DNA from: an uncultured Eudoraea sp.
GTDB taxonomy: Bacteria; Bacteroidota; Bacteroidia; Flavobacteriales; Flavobacteriaceae
Direction of reading: 5' to 3'
DNA: 64,000 nucleotides
Assembly: GCA_947258405.1 (NCBI GenBank)
Contig: CAMYIE010000023.1
Coordinates: forward strand, 1-64,000
This document shows, in pieces, positions 38,050 to 46,826 of the stretch. Position 1 is the stretch's first letter. Each line of letters begins with the position of its first letter. The notes under the pieces are model-generated. The model did no database searches and had not been told where the DNA came from. It saw only the letters and a list, made by a program, of their open reading frames with translations. The translations under genes and the position numbers were made by a program.

Positions 38050-39057
38050 TTATCCAATATGAAACATCTCATTTAGTTTTTGTATCTGCTCTGGCCGGCC
38101 CAGAACGATGACTTTACTTTTGGGCTGCAGAGGAAGATCGGCCTCTGGATTGATGATATAGGCACCATCAGGGTCGATATATCCAATAATTGTACAACCT
38201 GTTTTTCTTCTCAGGTCAAGATCACGAAGGGAATTGCACTCTTCCTGTCCTCCAAAATCCTCAATAGCCACCTCTTCCAGGTTGGTGGAAAGTTCGCCCT
38301 CTACCGATAATTTATCCATAAAAGTAATAAGGTCGGGTAGCACAACTAGAGATGCCATATGATCCCCTCCAATCTTATCGGGCATAATGACCTTATCCGC
38401 ACCAGCCAGTTCCAGCTTCTTTTGGGAACTGACTTGGGAAGCACGACTGATAATAAACAGGTCTTTGTTTAATTGTCGTGCAGAAAGGACAACGAATAAA
38501 TTGGCTGCGTCCTCGGGTAATGTCACGATAAGATTAGAAGCGCGATTAACACCTGCGTTGATAAGTACCTCATCTTCATTAGCATCCCCTTCAACAAAAA
38601 GCACGTCCTTTTCGTGCTTTTCAATCATAAGTTTATCACGTTCAATTACCACAAAGGGCCGGTTGTAAGTTTTAAGTCGGACAGAGGCCTGCATCCCATT
38701 CCGGCCATAACCGCATACAATGGTGTGTCCTGTCAAACTTTTGATCCTGCTTTTCACCTTTTTCTTTTTTATTAATTGTAGAGAGTTTCTGCTGATAATG
38801 TATTCGGTAATAATCGAAATTGCATAAGCGAATATAAAGACGCTTACAATGATTAAAATTACAGTAAATAACTTGGCATCTGCGTCAAGAGGCCGAACTT
38901 CACGAAATCCAACGGTAGTGACTGTAATAATGGTCATATAAAGGGCATCGAGCCAGCCAAAATTTGAAATATACCGGTAGCCAAGTACCCCGATAAGCAA
39001 TATCGATATTATAAAAACGACAGCTAGGTATATTTTAGATCTGAGTAGTTTTATCAT
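38050..39057 (-). CDS. Two-helix potassium channel with TrkA/RCK regulatory domain
   Basis: This is a 335-residue channel of the MthK type: two membrane helices (about 10-30 and 63-88) around a pore loop, then a Rossmann TrkA-N domain (IVCGYGRNGMQA nucleotide-binding loop, DANEDEVLINAGV) and a TrkA-C domain. The selectivity filter is TVGFREV (48-54) where the classical sequence is TVGYGD. The gene stops 3 bp after the start of the PspC gene's neighbour region, so the two are probably co-transcribed (PspC stop at 39060). K+ homeostasis gated by nucleotide or Ca is inferred. Confidence 0.9.
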   Translation of the reverse strand: MIKLLRSKIYLAVVFIISILLIGVLGYRYISNFGWLDALYMTIITVTTVGFREVRPLDADAKLFTVILIIVSVFIFAYAISIITEYIISRNSLQLIKKKKVKSRIKSLTGHTIVCGYGRNGMQASVRLKTYNRPFVVIERDKLMIEKHEKDVLFVEGDANEDEVLINAGVNRASNLIVTLPEDAANLFVVLSARQLNKDLFIISRASQVSSQKKLELAGADKVIMPDKIGGDHMASLVVLPDLITFMDKLSVEGELSTNLEEVAIEDFGGQEECNSLRDLDLRRKTGCTIIGYIDPDGAYIINPEADLPLQPKSKVIVLGRPEQIQKLNEMFHIG

Positions 39058-39059
39058 AT

Positions 39060-39287
39060 TTAAAGATCAAAAACTGAGGTGCGTTTTGTATAAACCAGGT
39101 CCTTTATTCCAAGCCAGAAGGCTAGAAAGAGGTACAAGGCAAATCCGAATCCAAGGGTAACGAATGTCAGATAAATAAATGACGTTCGCACCACCCGAGC
39201 CCTGATGCCCAGACGTTCAGCAATCCGCCGACAAACTTCAAATCCCCTCTTCTGGAAATAGTATAGTATTTGATAAAAAATATTCAC
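39060..39287 (-). CDS. PspC-domain small membrane protein
   Basis: These 75 residues match the PspC pattern: CRRIAERLGIRARVVRTSFIYLTFVTLGFGFALYLFLAFWLG, a short amphipathic helix plus one or two membrane segments. PspC proteins sense inner-membrane stress in enterobacteria; in Bacteroidetes the role of stand-alone copies is unclear. It ends 2 bp before the channel gene begins and follows the DUF2851 gene by 18 bp. Confidence 0.88.
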   Translation of the reverse strand: MNIFYQILYYFQKRGFEVCRRIAERLGIRARVVRTSFIYLTFVTLGFGFALYLFLAFWLGIKDLVYTKRTSVFDL

Positions 39288-39305
39288 CGTCTAAAAATAA
39301 GGCTT

Positions 39306-40580
39306 TCAATTCAATATTTGATTTCCTAATGCACATTCCAGGCATCTGTTTCTCTTACAATAAGATCGGTAAAGCTGTATAACGGCTTGCGAATCAAGTG
39401 CATGATGGACAGGGAATCCGAGTGACCGGTATTGCCTGACAATACGATTATCTTCCCTGGATAACTCACTGACAAGTTTTCTGAGCTTTGGATAATTGTT
39501 ATTACCGCGTTTTTTACCATACAAGTTCTTTACCGGCAGCACCGTATTGATAATTATGCTATCTATAAAAGCCTTGCTGAGTTTTGTCCTCTTATATAAA
39601 GATGGCTTGCCGAAATTATAATGACCTTGCCAGTAAGTACTTGCGCCAATTGTAAACAATTCATAAAAGTCTTTCTTAGACCAGAGCGAAATTATCCTGC
39701 TAAATAGATTTATATTTTTTGAATACAGAACTGCAAATTGTGAGAGTCGGCGCGTTGGAAAATTACTTGGTCGGACACGCATAAATTCGGGGGTCTTATA
39801 CACCGGTTCGGAGAGTTGATGTTTTTTGCATAGAAAGGCAAACTCAGTCTTCAAAATATCGAAATAGTTATCTTCGACGCCTTCTTTGTTTAGCAACCCG
39901 CTCAATCCGAATAAAAGGCTTTCCAGTTGGAACGACTTTCCCCTGAGTCCTCTTATAATATTAAAATCTAGCGTTCTTGCCATAGATAAAAACCCGGATC
40001 TATTTAGTTGCTGGCCAAAATTTGCCAACAACATTATAAACAGCAGTCGCTCCCAATCTCCATCGGTGACTTTCAGCAGGAGGTCAGCCTCAGACGTTTT
40101 AGCTTCAAGTCGTTCTCGAAAAAGGTGCTCCAGCCATGGCAACATCACAAACAGATCAAGATCCGCAGCATAAGGTTCACAATTGATGAACTTGTTGTCT
40201 GATTTAAGGAGCAAATTGCGATAATTGTCAAGAATATTCTCTTCCACCACGTCTTTCAGAATAAGTGTTGGAATTTCTCCACCTGAACTCCAATACACCT
40301 TTTTATCTGCTTCCCAGACCACATGCAGAATAACATTGTTGTAATTTTTGTCTGTCTGGTGATCGTGGGCATACCAGTCCGAAGACCTCTTATGCAATTC
40401 TACATTACCCGCCCATAGTTGTTTGTCTATCTCAATACTGGCGTTCAGGAAATCAGGGCCTGAGTGCAAATTATAAGTACCCGGGTCAATAATTTGCAAT
40501 AGCTCACCATTGGATGTTCTCAGTCTTGTGGAACGGAACTTTTGGTGCTTCCATAAAAAGTGCAGCAACCTTTCACGCAT
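39306..40580 (-). CDS. DUF2851 family protein
   Basis: This is a 424-residue soluble protein common in Bacteroidetes and of unknown function. Family features are visible: MRERLLHFLWKHQKF start, IIDPGTYNLHSGPDFLNASIEIDKQLWAGNVELHKRSSDWYAHDH, and a C-terminus CKRNRCLECALGNQILN with three Cys that could bind a metal. The N-terminal His/Asp cluster looks like a possible active or metal site. It likely belongs to an operon with PspC and the K+ channel. Confidence 0.9.
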   Translation of the reverse strand: MRERLLHFLWKHQKFRSTRLRTSNGELLQIIDPGTYNLHSGPDFLNASIEIDKQLWAGNVELHKRSSDWYAHDHQTDKNYNNVILHVVWEADKKVYWSSGGEIPTLILKDVVEENILDNYRNLLLKSDNKFINCEPYAADLDLFVMLPWLEHLFRERLEAKTSEADLLLKVTDGDWERLLFIMLLANFGQQLNRSGFLSMARTLDFNIIRGLRGKSFQLESLLFGLSGLLNKEGVEDNYFDILKTEFAFLCKKHQLSEPVYKTPEFMRVRPSNFPTRRLSQFAVLYSKNINLFSRIISLWSKKDFYELFTIGASTYWQGHYNFGKPSLYKRTKLSKAFIDSIIINTVLPVKNLYGKKRGNNNYPKLRKLVSELSREDNRIVRQYRSLGFPVHHALDSQAVIQLYRSYCKRNRCLECALGNQILN

Positions 40581-40592
40581 AGGGTGTAAAAT

Positions 40593-40617
40593 AAAAAATC
40601 CCGCTGCAAGCGGGATT
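40593..40617 (-). terminator. Rho-independent terminator after the rhodanese gene
   Basis: Minus-strand AATCCCGCTT/GCAGCGGGATT hairpin followed by TTTTTT, 20 bp after the rhodanese stop and 13 bp before the DUF2851 start. Confidence 0.88.
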
Positions 40618-40636
40618 CAGTATGGCGAATAATACA

Positions 40637-40948
40637 TTATTCGATCAGATCTCCTTCCCATTCAAGGATTCCTCCCTCGAGGTTGAAGGCATTTGCGATA
40701 CCTATGCTATTCATCAATGCACAGGCCTGCCTGCTGCGATTGCCCGATCGGCAATACACATAATAATGTTTCGATTTATCTAATTTCTCCAATTCGTCCA
40801 TGAATTCCTGGGGCTGATAAATATCTATATTGACCGACTCTGGTATATAGCCCTCCTCCACTTCTTCTTCAGTTCGGACATCTACAATAATTGCATTAGA
40901 ATCATCGGATAACTGTTCTGCCCATTCATCCTGACTTAAATCTGCCAT
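40637..40948 (-). CDS. Rhodanese-like domain protein
   Basis: This is a 103-residue single-domain cytoplasmic rhodanese. The active-site loop CRSGNRS with the nucleophilic Cys (in YVYCRSGNRSRQAC) and the N-terminal DVRTEEEVEEGYIPESVNI are intact. It is likely a persulfide carrier or sulfurtransferase; the partner is unknown. It is monocistronic, with its own terminator. Confidence 0.93.
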   Translation of the reverse strand: MADLSQDEWAEQLSDDSNAIIVDVRTEEEVEEGYIPESVNIDIYQPQEFMDELEKLDKSKHYYVYCRSGNRSRQACALMNSIGIANAFNLEGGILEWEGDLIE

Positions 40949-41070
40949 TGCATTTTAATTTTAACGGCAAAAGTAAGAATCTGCTCGAGTTTCATCTAAG
41001 ATGGACTAAAAAATTGTCGTAGCTGATTCCCCTACTCCTGGTTTTAACAGAATTTTATGTTGGAGATTAT

Positions 41071-41108
41071 TTTGTGGAATGAATATTTTTATACATTTGT
41101 ATATACAA
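41071..41108 (+). promoter_or_regulatory. Promoter and palindromic operator of the MarR gene
   Basis: TTTG (41071-41074), a 17-bp gap and TACATTTG (41092-41099) form a Bacteroidetes promoter. A perfect 12-bp palindrome TTGTATATACAA (41097-41108) overlaps the end of the -7 box and the transcript start, the expected place for autorepression by a dimeric MarR protein. Confidence 0.55.
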
Positions 41109-41121
41109 TTATTGTATTTAC

Positions 41122-41568
41122 ATGAACGTTGAAGAAATCATAAAGACCGAGACAAAGATTCCATTGAAATCAAGATCGATCATTCACCTGTTCCTAGTAC
41201 ACAATAAAGTAAATGATCATCTGGCCAAAGTGTTAAAGCCATTCGAGGTGTCATTGCAGCAATTCAATGTATTGAGAATCCTTAGGGGGCGAAAGGGCAA
41301 ACCGGCCAATCTTTCCACGCTCAATGAGCGAATGATTAATAAAATGAGCAATACTACCCGACTTGTCGACAAATTGTTGGTAAAGGGATATGTAGATCGC
41401 GCTGTTTGCCCCTCAAATCGTAGAAAAGTTGAAATAACCATTACAACAGAAGGTGAGAAAGTACTGAGGAAGATGGATCGTATAATAAAACATGCTGAAG
41501 AGGAATTGGTACATAATTTCTCTTCTAAAGAATTAGAACAATTAAATCTATTACTACATAAATTTTAA
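41122..41568 (+). CDS. MarR-family transcriptional regulator
   Basis: This is a 148-residue winged-helix dimer: helix-turn-helix LSTLNERMINKMSNTTRLVDKLLVKGYVDR (about 72-101), wing with CPSNRRKVEITITTEGEKVL. Its ligand is unknown. It is followed 20 bp later by a YceI-family gene on the same strand, which it probably controls together with itself. Confidence 0.92.
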   Translation: MNVEEIIKTETKIPLKSRSIIHLFLVHNKVNDHLAKVLKPFEVSLQQFNVLRILRGRKGKPANLSTLNERMINKMSNTTRLVDKLLVKGYVDRAVCPSNRRKVEITITTEGEKVLRKMDRIIKHAEEELVHNFSSKELEQLNLLLHKF

Positions 41569-41588
41569 TCTTTAATCAATTTCACATT

Positions 41589-42167
41589 ATGAAAAAGAGT
41601 GTTATAAGTCTAGTCTTAGCTGTGATCACCACAGGGCATATGAGTGCCATCGATCCGGTTAACGAAGTAAAAAAAGAAGTTAAAACCAGCACCAGTTCCG
41701 TTACCTGGAAAGCCTATAAGGTAACCGGTTCTCATACTGGTACCGTGGATCTGGACTCCGGAACATTGCTCTTTGAAGGCGACCAGCTATCGGGAGGAGA
41801 ATTCATGGTTGATATGACCAGTTTAATAGCCACCGATCTCGAAGGGGAATACAAGGGTAAACTGGAAGGACATTTGAAATCCGATGATTTCTTTGGCGTT
41901 GAAAAACATCCAAGTTCAAAATTGGTATTTACCAATGTCAGCTCAACAGGAAAGAACTCCTATGAAGTAACAGGAGACCTTACCATTAAAGGAATCACTA
42001 AACCCGTTACTTTCGATGTTTCTATTTATGGAAGTAAAGCTACCGCGACTATGAAGGTAGACCGTGCACAGTACGACGTACGCTACGGTTCAGGAAGCTT
42101 TTTCGATAACCTGGGTGACAAGACCATTTACGATGAATTTGATTTGGTCGTAGACCTGGAATTCTAG
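41589..42167 (+). CDS. YceI-family periplasmic lipocalin-like protein
   Basis: This is a 192-residue protein with a signal peptide (VISLVLAVITTGHMSA). YceI beta-barrel features: VTWKAYKVTGSHTGTVDLDSGTLLFEG, HLKSDDFFGVEKHPSSKLVFT, TVTFDVSIYG-type strands. Such proteins bind isoprenoids or other lipophiles. Adjacent to a MarR regulator, as flavobacterial YceI genes often are, suggesting induction by a stress or small molecule. Confidence 0.92.
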   Translation: MKKSVISLVLAVITTGHMSAIDPVNEVKKEVKTSTSSVTWKAYKVTGSHTGTVDLDSGTLLFEGDQLSGGEFMVDMTSLIATDLEGEYKGKLEGHLKSDDFFGVEKHPSSKLVFTNVSSTGKNSYEVTGDLTIKGITKPVTFDVSIYGSKATATMKVDRAQYDVRYGSGSFFDNLGDKTIYDEFDLVVDLEF

Positions 42168-42186
42168 TTCATACAGTTAAGAATTC

Positions 42187-42224
42187 AAAAGCTCGATCCG
42201 TACTCAAACTGGTTGGGCTTTTTT
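42187..42224 (+). terminator. Probable terminator after the yceI gene
   Basis: AAAGCTC and GGGCTTT arms pair with one G-T wobble across a 20-nt loop and are followed by a T run. The stem is weak but correctly placed 20 bp after the stop. Confidence 0.5.
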
Positions 42225-42234
42225 GTGTTTTACA

Positions 42235-42267
42235 TTTTGATTATATAAAATATCCTTTCTATATTTG
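42235..42267 (+). promoter_or_regulatory. Promoter of the tryptophan operon
   Basis: TTTTG (42235-42239), a 20-bp gap and TATATTTG (42260-42267) match the Bacteroidetes consensus fully. The transcript would start within a few bases of the leader-peptide ATG. Confidence 0.75.
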
Positions 42268-42272
42268 ACGCA

Positions 42273-42329
42273 ATGAAAAGCAGAATATCTAATACCTGGT
42301 GGTGGCTGAACTTACGTCCTGAGTCGTGA
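42273..42329 (+). CDS. trpL: trp operon leader peptide
   Basis: This is an 18-codon ORF, MKSRISNTWWWLNLRPES, with three consecutive TGG codons followed by a stop, between a consensus promoter and an intrinsic terminator just ahead of trpE. This is the classical arrangement for transcription attenuation: ribosomes stall at the Trp codons when charged tRNA-Trp is scarce and favour an antiterminator fold. Confidence 0.9.
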   Translation: MKSRISNTWWWLNLRPES

Positions 42330-42333
42330 GCAT

Positions 42334-42391
42334 AGCATTTTACAGGTGTAACCATACCCAAAAGGCTTGTCTATCACGACAGGCCTTTTTT
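42334..42391 (+). promoter_or_regulatory. trp attenuator: terminator and candidate antiterminator
   Basis: The terminator is an 11-bp stem AAAGGCTTGTC/GACAGGCCTTT (42361-42371 with 42378-42388, one G-T pair, 6-nt loop) followed by a T run. The segment AGCATTTT (42334-42341), just after the leader stop codon, can pair at seven of eight positions with AAAAGGCT (42360-42367), which is the 5' arm of the terminator. It is therefore a candidate antiterminator. Confidence 0.8.
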
Positions 42392-42404
42392 AATGCCACA
42401 ATCT

Positions 42405-43802
42405 ATGAAGTTTAAACTAGAGACATCATATAAAAAGATCCTTGCGGATACCATTACCCCGGTAAGCGTTTACCTTAAGGTCCGTGATCGGTTTCCGAAC
42501 AGCATCCTTTTGGAGAGTAGTGACTATCATGCCAGCGATAATTCTTTTTCCTATATATGTTGCAACCCTATCGCTTCGATAAAAATACAGGATGAAACCA
42601 TTACACAAATGCTGCCCGATGGCTCCAGGTCTGAGGTATCTATCACCAATGACTCTGACATAGCTCAGATCATTCAGGATTTCAGCCAGCAATTCGAAAC
42701 TACGGATCAACAGTTTAAATTTATTAATAACGGCTTGTTTGGATATATAGCCTACGATGCTGTCAGGTACTTTGAGGATATTGAGATCGAAAAAAAAGAA
42801 GGTCATCTTAAGATACCAGACATTTATTATGCGGTTTATCAGAACATCATCGCTATTAATCACTTCAAAAACGAGGCGTATATATTTTCGCACTGCTATG
42901 AGTGTGAAAGTAATATTGCAGAAATTGAGCACCTGCTCAGCATGCGCAATTTTGCCTCTTATAATTTTTCAAAAGAGGGAGAAGTGGTATCCAACTTACA
43001 GGACGAAGAATATATGCGCCTGGTAGAATTGGCTAAAAAACACTGCCATAGGGGAGATGTCTTCCAACTGGTACTATCCAGAAGGTTCCAGCAAAAATTC
43101 AAAGGCGACGAATTCAATGTCTACCGAGCCCTAAGATCCATCAATCCTTCACCATACCTATTTTATTTTGATTATGGGAATTTTAAAATTTTCGGGAGTT
43201 CTCCCGAAGCTCAGCTAGTGATCAAAAAAGGCAAAGCGGAGATCCACCCTATCGCAGGTACTTTTAAAAGAACCGGCAGTGATGAGGAAGACGCCGCTCT
43301 GGCGAAAAAACTTACGGAAGACGATAAGGAAAACAGCGAACATGTAATGCTGGTAGATCTTGCGCGAAACGACCTTAGCCGAAACGGACACAGTGTAACC
43401 GTTGAAAACTACCGGGAGGTTCAGTTTTTTTCCCATGTCATCCATTTGGTCTCCAAGGTTACCGCCCAAAAGAAACCAGACATTTCCACTATGAATGTGG
43501 TAGCCGACACTTTTCCGGCGGGGACCCTGAGTGGGGCCCCAAAACATATGGCGATGCAACTCATTGAAAAGTATGAACATACCAGCAGGGATTATTATGG
43601 AGGCGCCATTGGGTTTATGGATTTTAAGGGTGATTTCAATCACGCTATCATGATTCGTACCTTCTTAAGCAAGGACCATGAGCTGTACTATCAGGCCGGA
43701 GCAGGATTGGTCGCCGCCTCCGATCCGAATCTGGAGCTACAGGAGACGTATAATAAATTAGGTGCCTTAACCAAGGCACTGGAAATTGCAGAATCGATAT
43801 AG
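42405..43802 (+). CDS. trpE: Anthranilate synthase component I
   Basis: This enzyme of about 465 residues converts chorismate and ammonia/glutamine to anthranilate. The feedback-binding motif LLES (about 35-38) and the chorismate-binding core (HCHRGDVFQLVLSRR, PEAQLVIKKGKAEIHPIAGTFKR, DTFPAGTLSGAPKHMAMQLI, YYGGAIGFMD) are present. Start: ATG at 42393 lies against the terminator T tract; the in-frame ATG at 42405 (MKFKLETSYKKI) fits homologues better. First structural gene of the trp operon. Confidence 0.96.
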   Translation: MKFKLETSYKKILADTITPVSVYLKVRDRFPNSILLESSDYHASDNSFSYICCNPIASIKIQDETITQMLPDGSRSEVSITNDSDIAQIIQDFSQQFETTDQQFKFINNGLFGYIAYDAVRYFEDIEIEKKEGHLKIPDIYYAVYQNIIAINHFKNEAYIFSHCYECESNIAEIEHLLSMRNFASYNFSKEGEVVSNLQDEEYMRLVELAKKHCHRGDVFQLVLSRRFQQKFKGDEFNVYRALRSINPSPYLFYFDYGNFKIFGSSPEAQLVIKKGKAEIHPIAGTFKRTGSDEEDAALAKKLTEDDKENSEHVMLVDLARNDLSRNGHSVTVENYREVQFFSHVIHLVSKVTAQKKPDISTMNVVADTFPAGTLSGAPKHMAMQLIEKYEHTSRDYYGGAIGFMDFKGDFNHAIMIRTFLSKDHELYYQAGAGLVAASDPNLELQETYNKLGALTKALEIAESI

Positions 43803-43806
43803 CGCC

Positions 43807-44373
43807 ATGAAGAAAGTCCTTGTTATAGATAACTACGACAGTTTTACTTATAATCTGGTGCACTATCTGGAGGATCTGGATTGTGAAGTAGAAGTAAAGC
43901 GAAACGACCAGCTCGACCTTAATGATGCTGAGGATTTCCACAACATCGTACTTTCGCCCGGGCCGGGTATACCAGATGAGGCCGGGCTGTTAAAAGAGAT
44001 CATCAAAACCTGGGCTCCTACCAAACGTATATTTGGTGTATGTCTAGGACAACAGGCCATAGGTGAAGTTTTCGGGGGTCGCCTGATCAATCTCGATGAA
44101 GTATACCACGGGGTCGCTACAAAAATCAAGGTTATTAAAAATGATCCGCTTTTCGAAGGTTTACCCAAAGACCTGGAGGTAGGTCGATATCATTCCTGGG
44201 TGGTAGACCCGGAGCTGCCCGACTCCCTGGAGGCCACCTCGGTGGATGAAAACGGACAACTGATGTCTATTCGACATAAAAATCATGACATTTGTGCTGT
44301 TCAGTTTCACCCCGAATCCGTTCTTACCCCTCATGGGAAACATATGCTGGAAAATTGGTTGAGGGATGGTTAA
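43807..44373 (+). CDS. trpG: Anthranilate synthase component II (glutamine amidotransferase)
   Basis: This is a 188-residue class I amidotransferase supplying ammonia to TrpE. The catalytic triad is present: Cys in FGVCLGQQAIGE, His and Glu in AVQFHPESVLTPHG. Start at MKKVLVIDNYDSFTYNL, 4 bp after the trpE stop. Not fused to TrpE or TrpD. Confidence 0.97.
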   Translation: MKKVLVIDNYDSFTYNLVHYLEDLDCEVEVKRNDQLDLNDAEDFHNIVLSPGPGIPDEAGLLKEIIKTWAPTKRIFGVCLGQQAIGEVFGGRLINLDEVYHGVATKIKVIKNDPLFEGLPKDLEVGRYHSWVVDPELPDSLEATSVDENGQLMSIRHKNHDICAVQFHPESVLTPHGKHMLENWLRDG

Positions 44374-44391
44374 TAATTTTTAGAAAAACCT

Positions 44392-45387
44392 ATGAAAACT
44401 ATATTAAACCGATTAATAAACCACGATGTGCTCTCGAAAGAAGACGCCCGTCAGGTATTGGTAAATATCGCCAACGGGGCCTATAATCCCAATCAGATTG
44501 CAGCATTCCTGACCGTTTATATGATGCGAAGTATTGCGGTCGAGGAATTGGAAGGTTTCCGTGATGCACTACTCGAATTGTGCCTTGCAGTTGATCTTTC
44601 GGGCTATGAACCTATCGATCTCTGTGGGACGGGGGGAGATGGCAAAGACACCTTTAATATCTCGACCCTCGCCTCTTTTGTTACCGCAGGTGCTGGAATA
44701 CCTGTGACCAAACACGGCAATTATGGGGTTTCATCAAAGTGTGGAAGCAGTAATGTACTGGAATTTTTAAAAATCAGATTCAGCAACGACCCCGATTTTC
44801 TCAAAAGATCGATCGATGAAACCGGGATATGTATTTTACATGCTCCCCTATTCCATCCTGCCATGAAAAATGTAGCCACGATCAGAAGGGATCTGGCTGT
44901 AAAGACATTTTTTAATATGCTGGGGCCGATGGTCAATCCGGCATTTCCCAAGTATCAGATGGTGGGAGTATTCAATCTCGAACTCGCACGGATGTACAGC
45001 TATCTCTATCAGAATACCAATAAGAGATATACAGTATTGCATGCCCTGGATGGTTATGATGAAATTTCACTTACCGGCCCTACAAAAACGATTTCTAATT
45101 TTTCGGAGACCATGCTGCAACCAGAAGACTTTGGCGTTTCGCCTGTTCATCCGGAACAAATCATCGGTGGAGAAGATATTGAGCAGTCGGCAGATATTTT
45201 TATGGCCATCTTGGAGGGAAAGGGAAGCGAAGCTCAGAATAATGTAGTTTGTGCCAATGCCGGGATGGCGATAGCAACCGCAAAAGGCCTTTCAGCAAAA
45301 GAAGGTTTTGAACTCGCCCAAAATTCGCTGTTAAACGGCAAGGCATTAAAAGCACTGCTTGCCCTTCAAAAAATTAGCGCAAACTAG
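44392..45387 (+). CDS. trpD: Anthranilate phosphoribosyltransferase
   Basis: This 331-residue enzyme transfers phosphoribose from PRPP to anthranilate. The PRPP/Mg motif GTGGDGKDTFNISTLASFV and KHGNYGVSSKCGSSNVLE are intact. It follows trpG by 18 bp and precedes trpC by 3 bp. Confidence 0.97.
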   Translation: MKTILNRLINHDVLSKEDARQVLVNIANGAYNPNQIAAFLTVYMMRSIAVEELEGFRDALLELCLAVDLSGYEPIDLCGTGGDGKDTFNISTLASFVTAGAGIPVTKHGNYGVSSKCGSSNVLEFLKIRFSNDPDFLKRSIDETGICILHAPLFHPAMKNVATIRRDLAVKTFFNMLGPMVNPAFPKYQMVGVFNLELARMYSYLYQNTNKRYTVLHALDGYDEISLTGPTKTISNFSETMLQPEDFGVSPVHPEQIIGGEDIEQSADIFMAILEGKGSEAQNNVVCANAGMAIATAKGLSAKEGFELAQNSLLNGKALKALLALQKISAN

Positions 45388-45390
45388 GTG

Positions 45391-46176
45391 ATGCATATAC
45401 TCGAGAAAATAGTAGTGGCAAAACGCCGGGAGACAGATCTGAAAAAGTCGCTGATCCCTATAAAACAACTCGAAAAAAGCCAGTTGATGGAACGAGACAC
45501 TGTTTCATTGGTAAAGAGGCTTTCCCAAAGCCAATCGGGTATTATTGCCGAGCATAAGCGTCGTTCTCCTTCTAAAGCTTCCATCAATACCTCCTTAAGT
45601 GTGGAGGAAGTGGTGAAAGGATATACCAATGCCGGGGTTTGCGGGGTATCGGTACTCACAGACGGTAGGTTTTTCGGGGGCTCCCTCGACGATCTTCTCC
45701 TGGCCCGTGCCAGTACATCGCATCCACTGCTGAGAAAGGAGTTCATCATAGACGAATATCAACTAATTGAAGCCAGGGCCCATGGGGCCGATGTAATCCT
45801 GCTGATAGCAGCCATCCTTTCGGCTGATCAGATCAGATCTCTATCCATGCTGGCGTCTGAACTGGCTTTGGAAGTGTTATTGGAAGTCCACAATATAGAA
45901 GAACTGGAAAGAAGTTTATTCCCGGAAATAGATATGATCGGTGTGAATAATCGCAACCTCAAAACTTTTGAGGTATCTGTGGAGAACAGCATAACACTGG
46001 CAGATAAGATCCCCGATCGGTTCTTAAAAATATCGGAAAGCGGTATCGACAATATTGAGATTATAAAAGATCTGCGTTCCTGTGGTTATCGGGGATTTCT
46101 GATTGGAGAACAATTCATGAGATCTGAGCATCCCGGGAAATCGGCAAAGGAATTTATCCAACAGGTGGAGCGATGA
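45391..46176 (+). CDS. trpC: Indole-3-glycerol-phosphate synthase
   Basis: This TIM barrel of about 261 residues closes the indole ring. Catalytic Lys/Glu elements are in IIAEHKRRSPSK, and the phosphate loop is in ISESGIDNIEIIKDLRSCGYRGFLIGE. A GTG (45388) directly precedes the ATG; I prefer the ATG. The stop overlaps the trpF start (ATGA). Confidence 0.96.
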   Translation: MHILEKIVVAKRRETDLKKSLIPIKQLEKSQLMERDTVSLVKRLSQSQSGIIAEHKRRSPSKASINTSLSVEEVVKGYTNAGVCGVSVLTDGRFFGGSLDDLLLARASTSHPLLRKEFIIDEYQLIEARAHGADVILLIAAILSADQIRSLSMLASELALEVLLEVHNIEELERSLFPEIDMIGVNNRNLKTFEVSVENSITLADKIPDRFLKISESGIDNIEIIKDLRSCGYRGFLIGEQFMRSEHPGKSAKEFIQQVER

Positions 46177-46823
46177 AACTAAAGATCTGCGGAATGAAAT
46201 ATAACCCCGAAGAAGTAGCGGAATTACATCCGGACTACCTTGGATATATTTTCTGGCAACCTTCCAGTCGTTTTTTTGATGGGAGTATTTCAGACGATCA
46301 TTCCGGTCCGAAACGCGTTGGGGTTTTTGTGGATGCAACCCCTGAAGAGATCGTACTATTGGTATATGAACACAAGCTCGATGCTGTTCAACTTCATGGT
46401 GAGGAGACAGCGGAGTATTGTAGTCGTTTAAACAAGTTGCTGGGTACGCCAGACTCGTCTGGAATCGAATTGATCAAGGCCTTTGCGGTAAATGAGGATT
46501 TTAATTTTGATCTTTTAAAGGAGTATGAAAGCTCGTGCGATTTTTTCCTTTTCGATACCAAAGGTGAATTGCCGGGCGGTACTGGACGCCGATTCGACTG
46601 GCGCCTATTAAAGAATTATAAACTGAACAAGCCATATTTGCTCAGTGGTGGTATCGGGCCTGCAGACGTAAAGGAAATAACGTCCTTCCTTTCGCAACCC
46701 GAAGCTGAAAACTGTTATGCTATAGATCTCAATAGCAGATTCGAAATAAAGCCAGGTCTGAAAAATGTAAAGGCGCTGAAATCATTTATGAAAGAAATTG
46801 GTTATCTATCTAAAAAAGATTGA
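46173..46823 (+). CDS. trpF: Phosphoribosylanthranilate isomerase
   Basis: This is a 216-residue TIM barrel: KICGMKY with the catalytic Cys at the N-terminus, AVQLHGEETAEYC, DTKGELPGGTGRRFDW with the catalytic Asp, and LSGGIGPADV. Separate from TrpC rather than fused. Translationally coupled to trpC through a 4-bp overlap. Confidence 0.96.
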   Translation: MKLKICGMKYNPEEVAELHPDYLGYIFWQPSSRFFDGSISDDHSGPKRVGVFVDATPEEIVLLVYEHKLDAVQLHGEETAEYCSRLNKLLGTPDSSGIELIKAFAVNEDFNFDLLKEYESSCDFFLFDTKGELPGGTGRRFDWRLLKNYKLNKPYLLSGGIGPADVKEITSFLSQPEAENCYAIDLNSRFEIKPGLKNVKALKSFMKEIGYLSKKD

Positions 46824-46826
46824 AAT

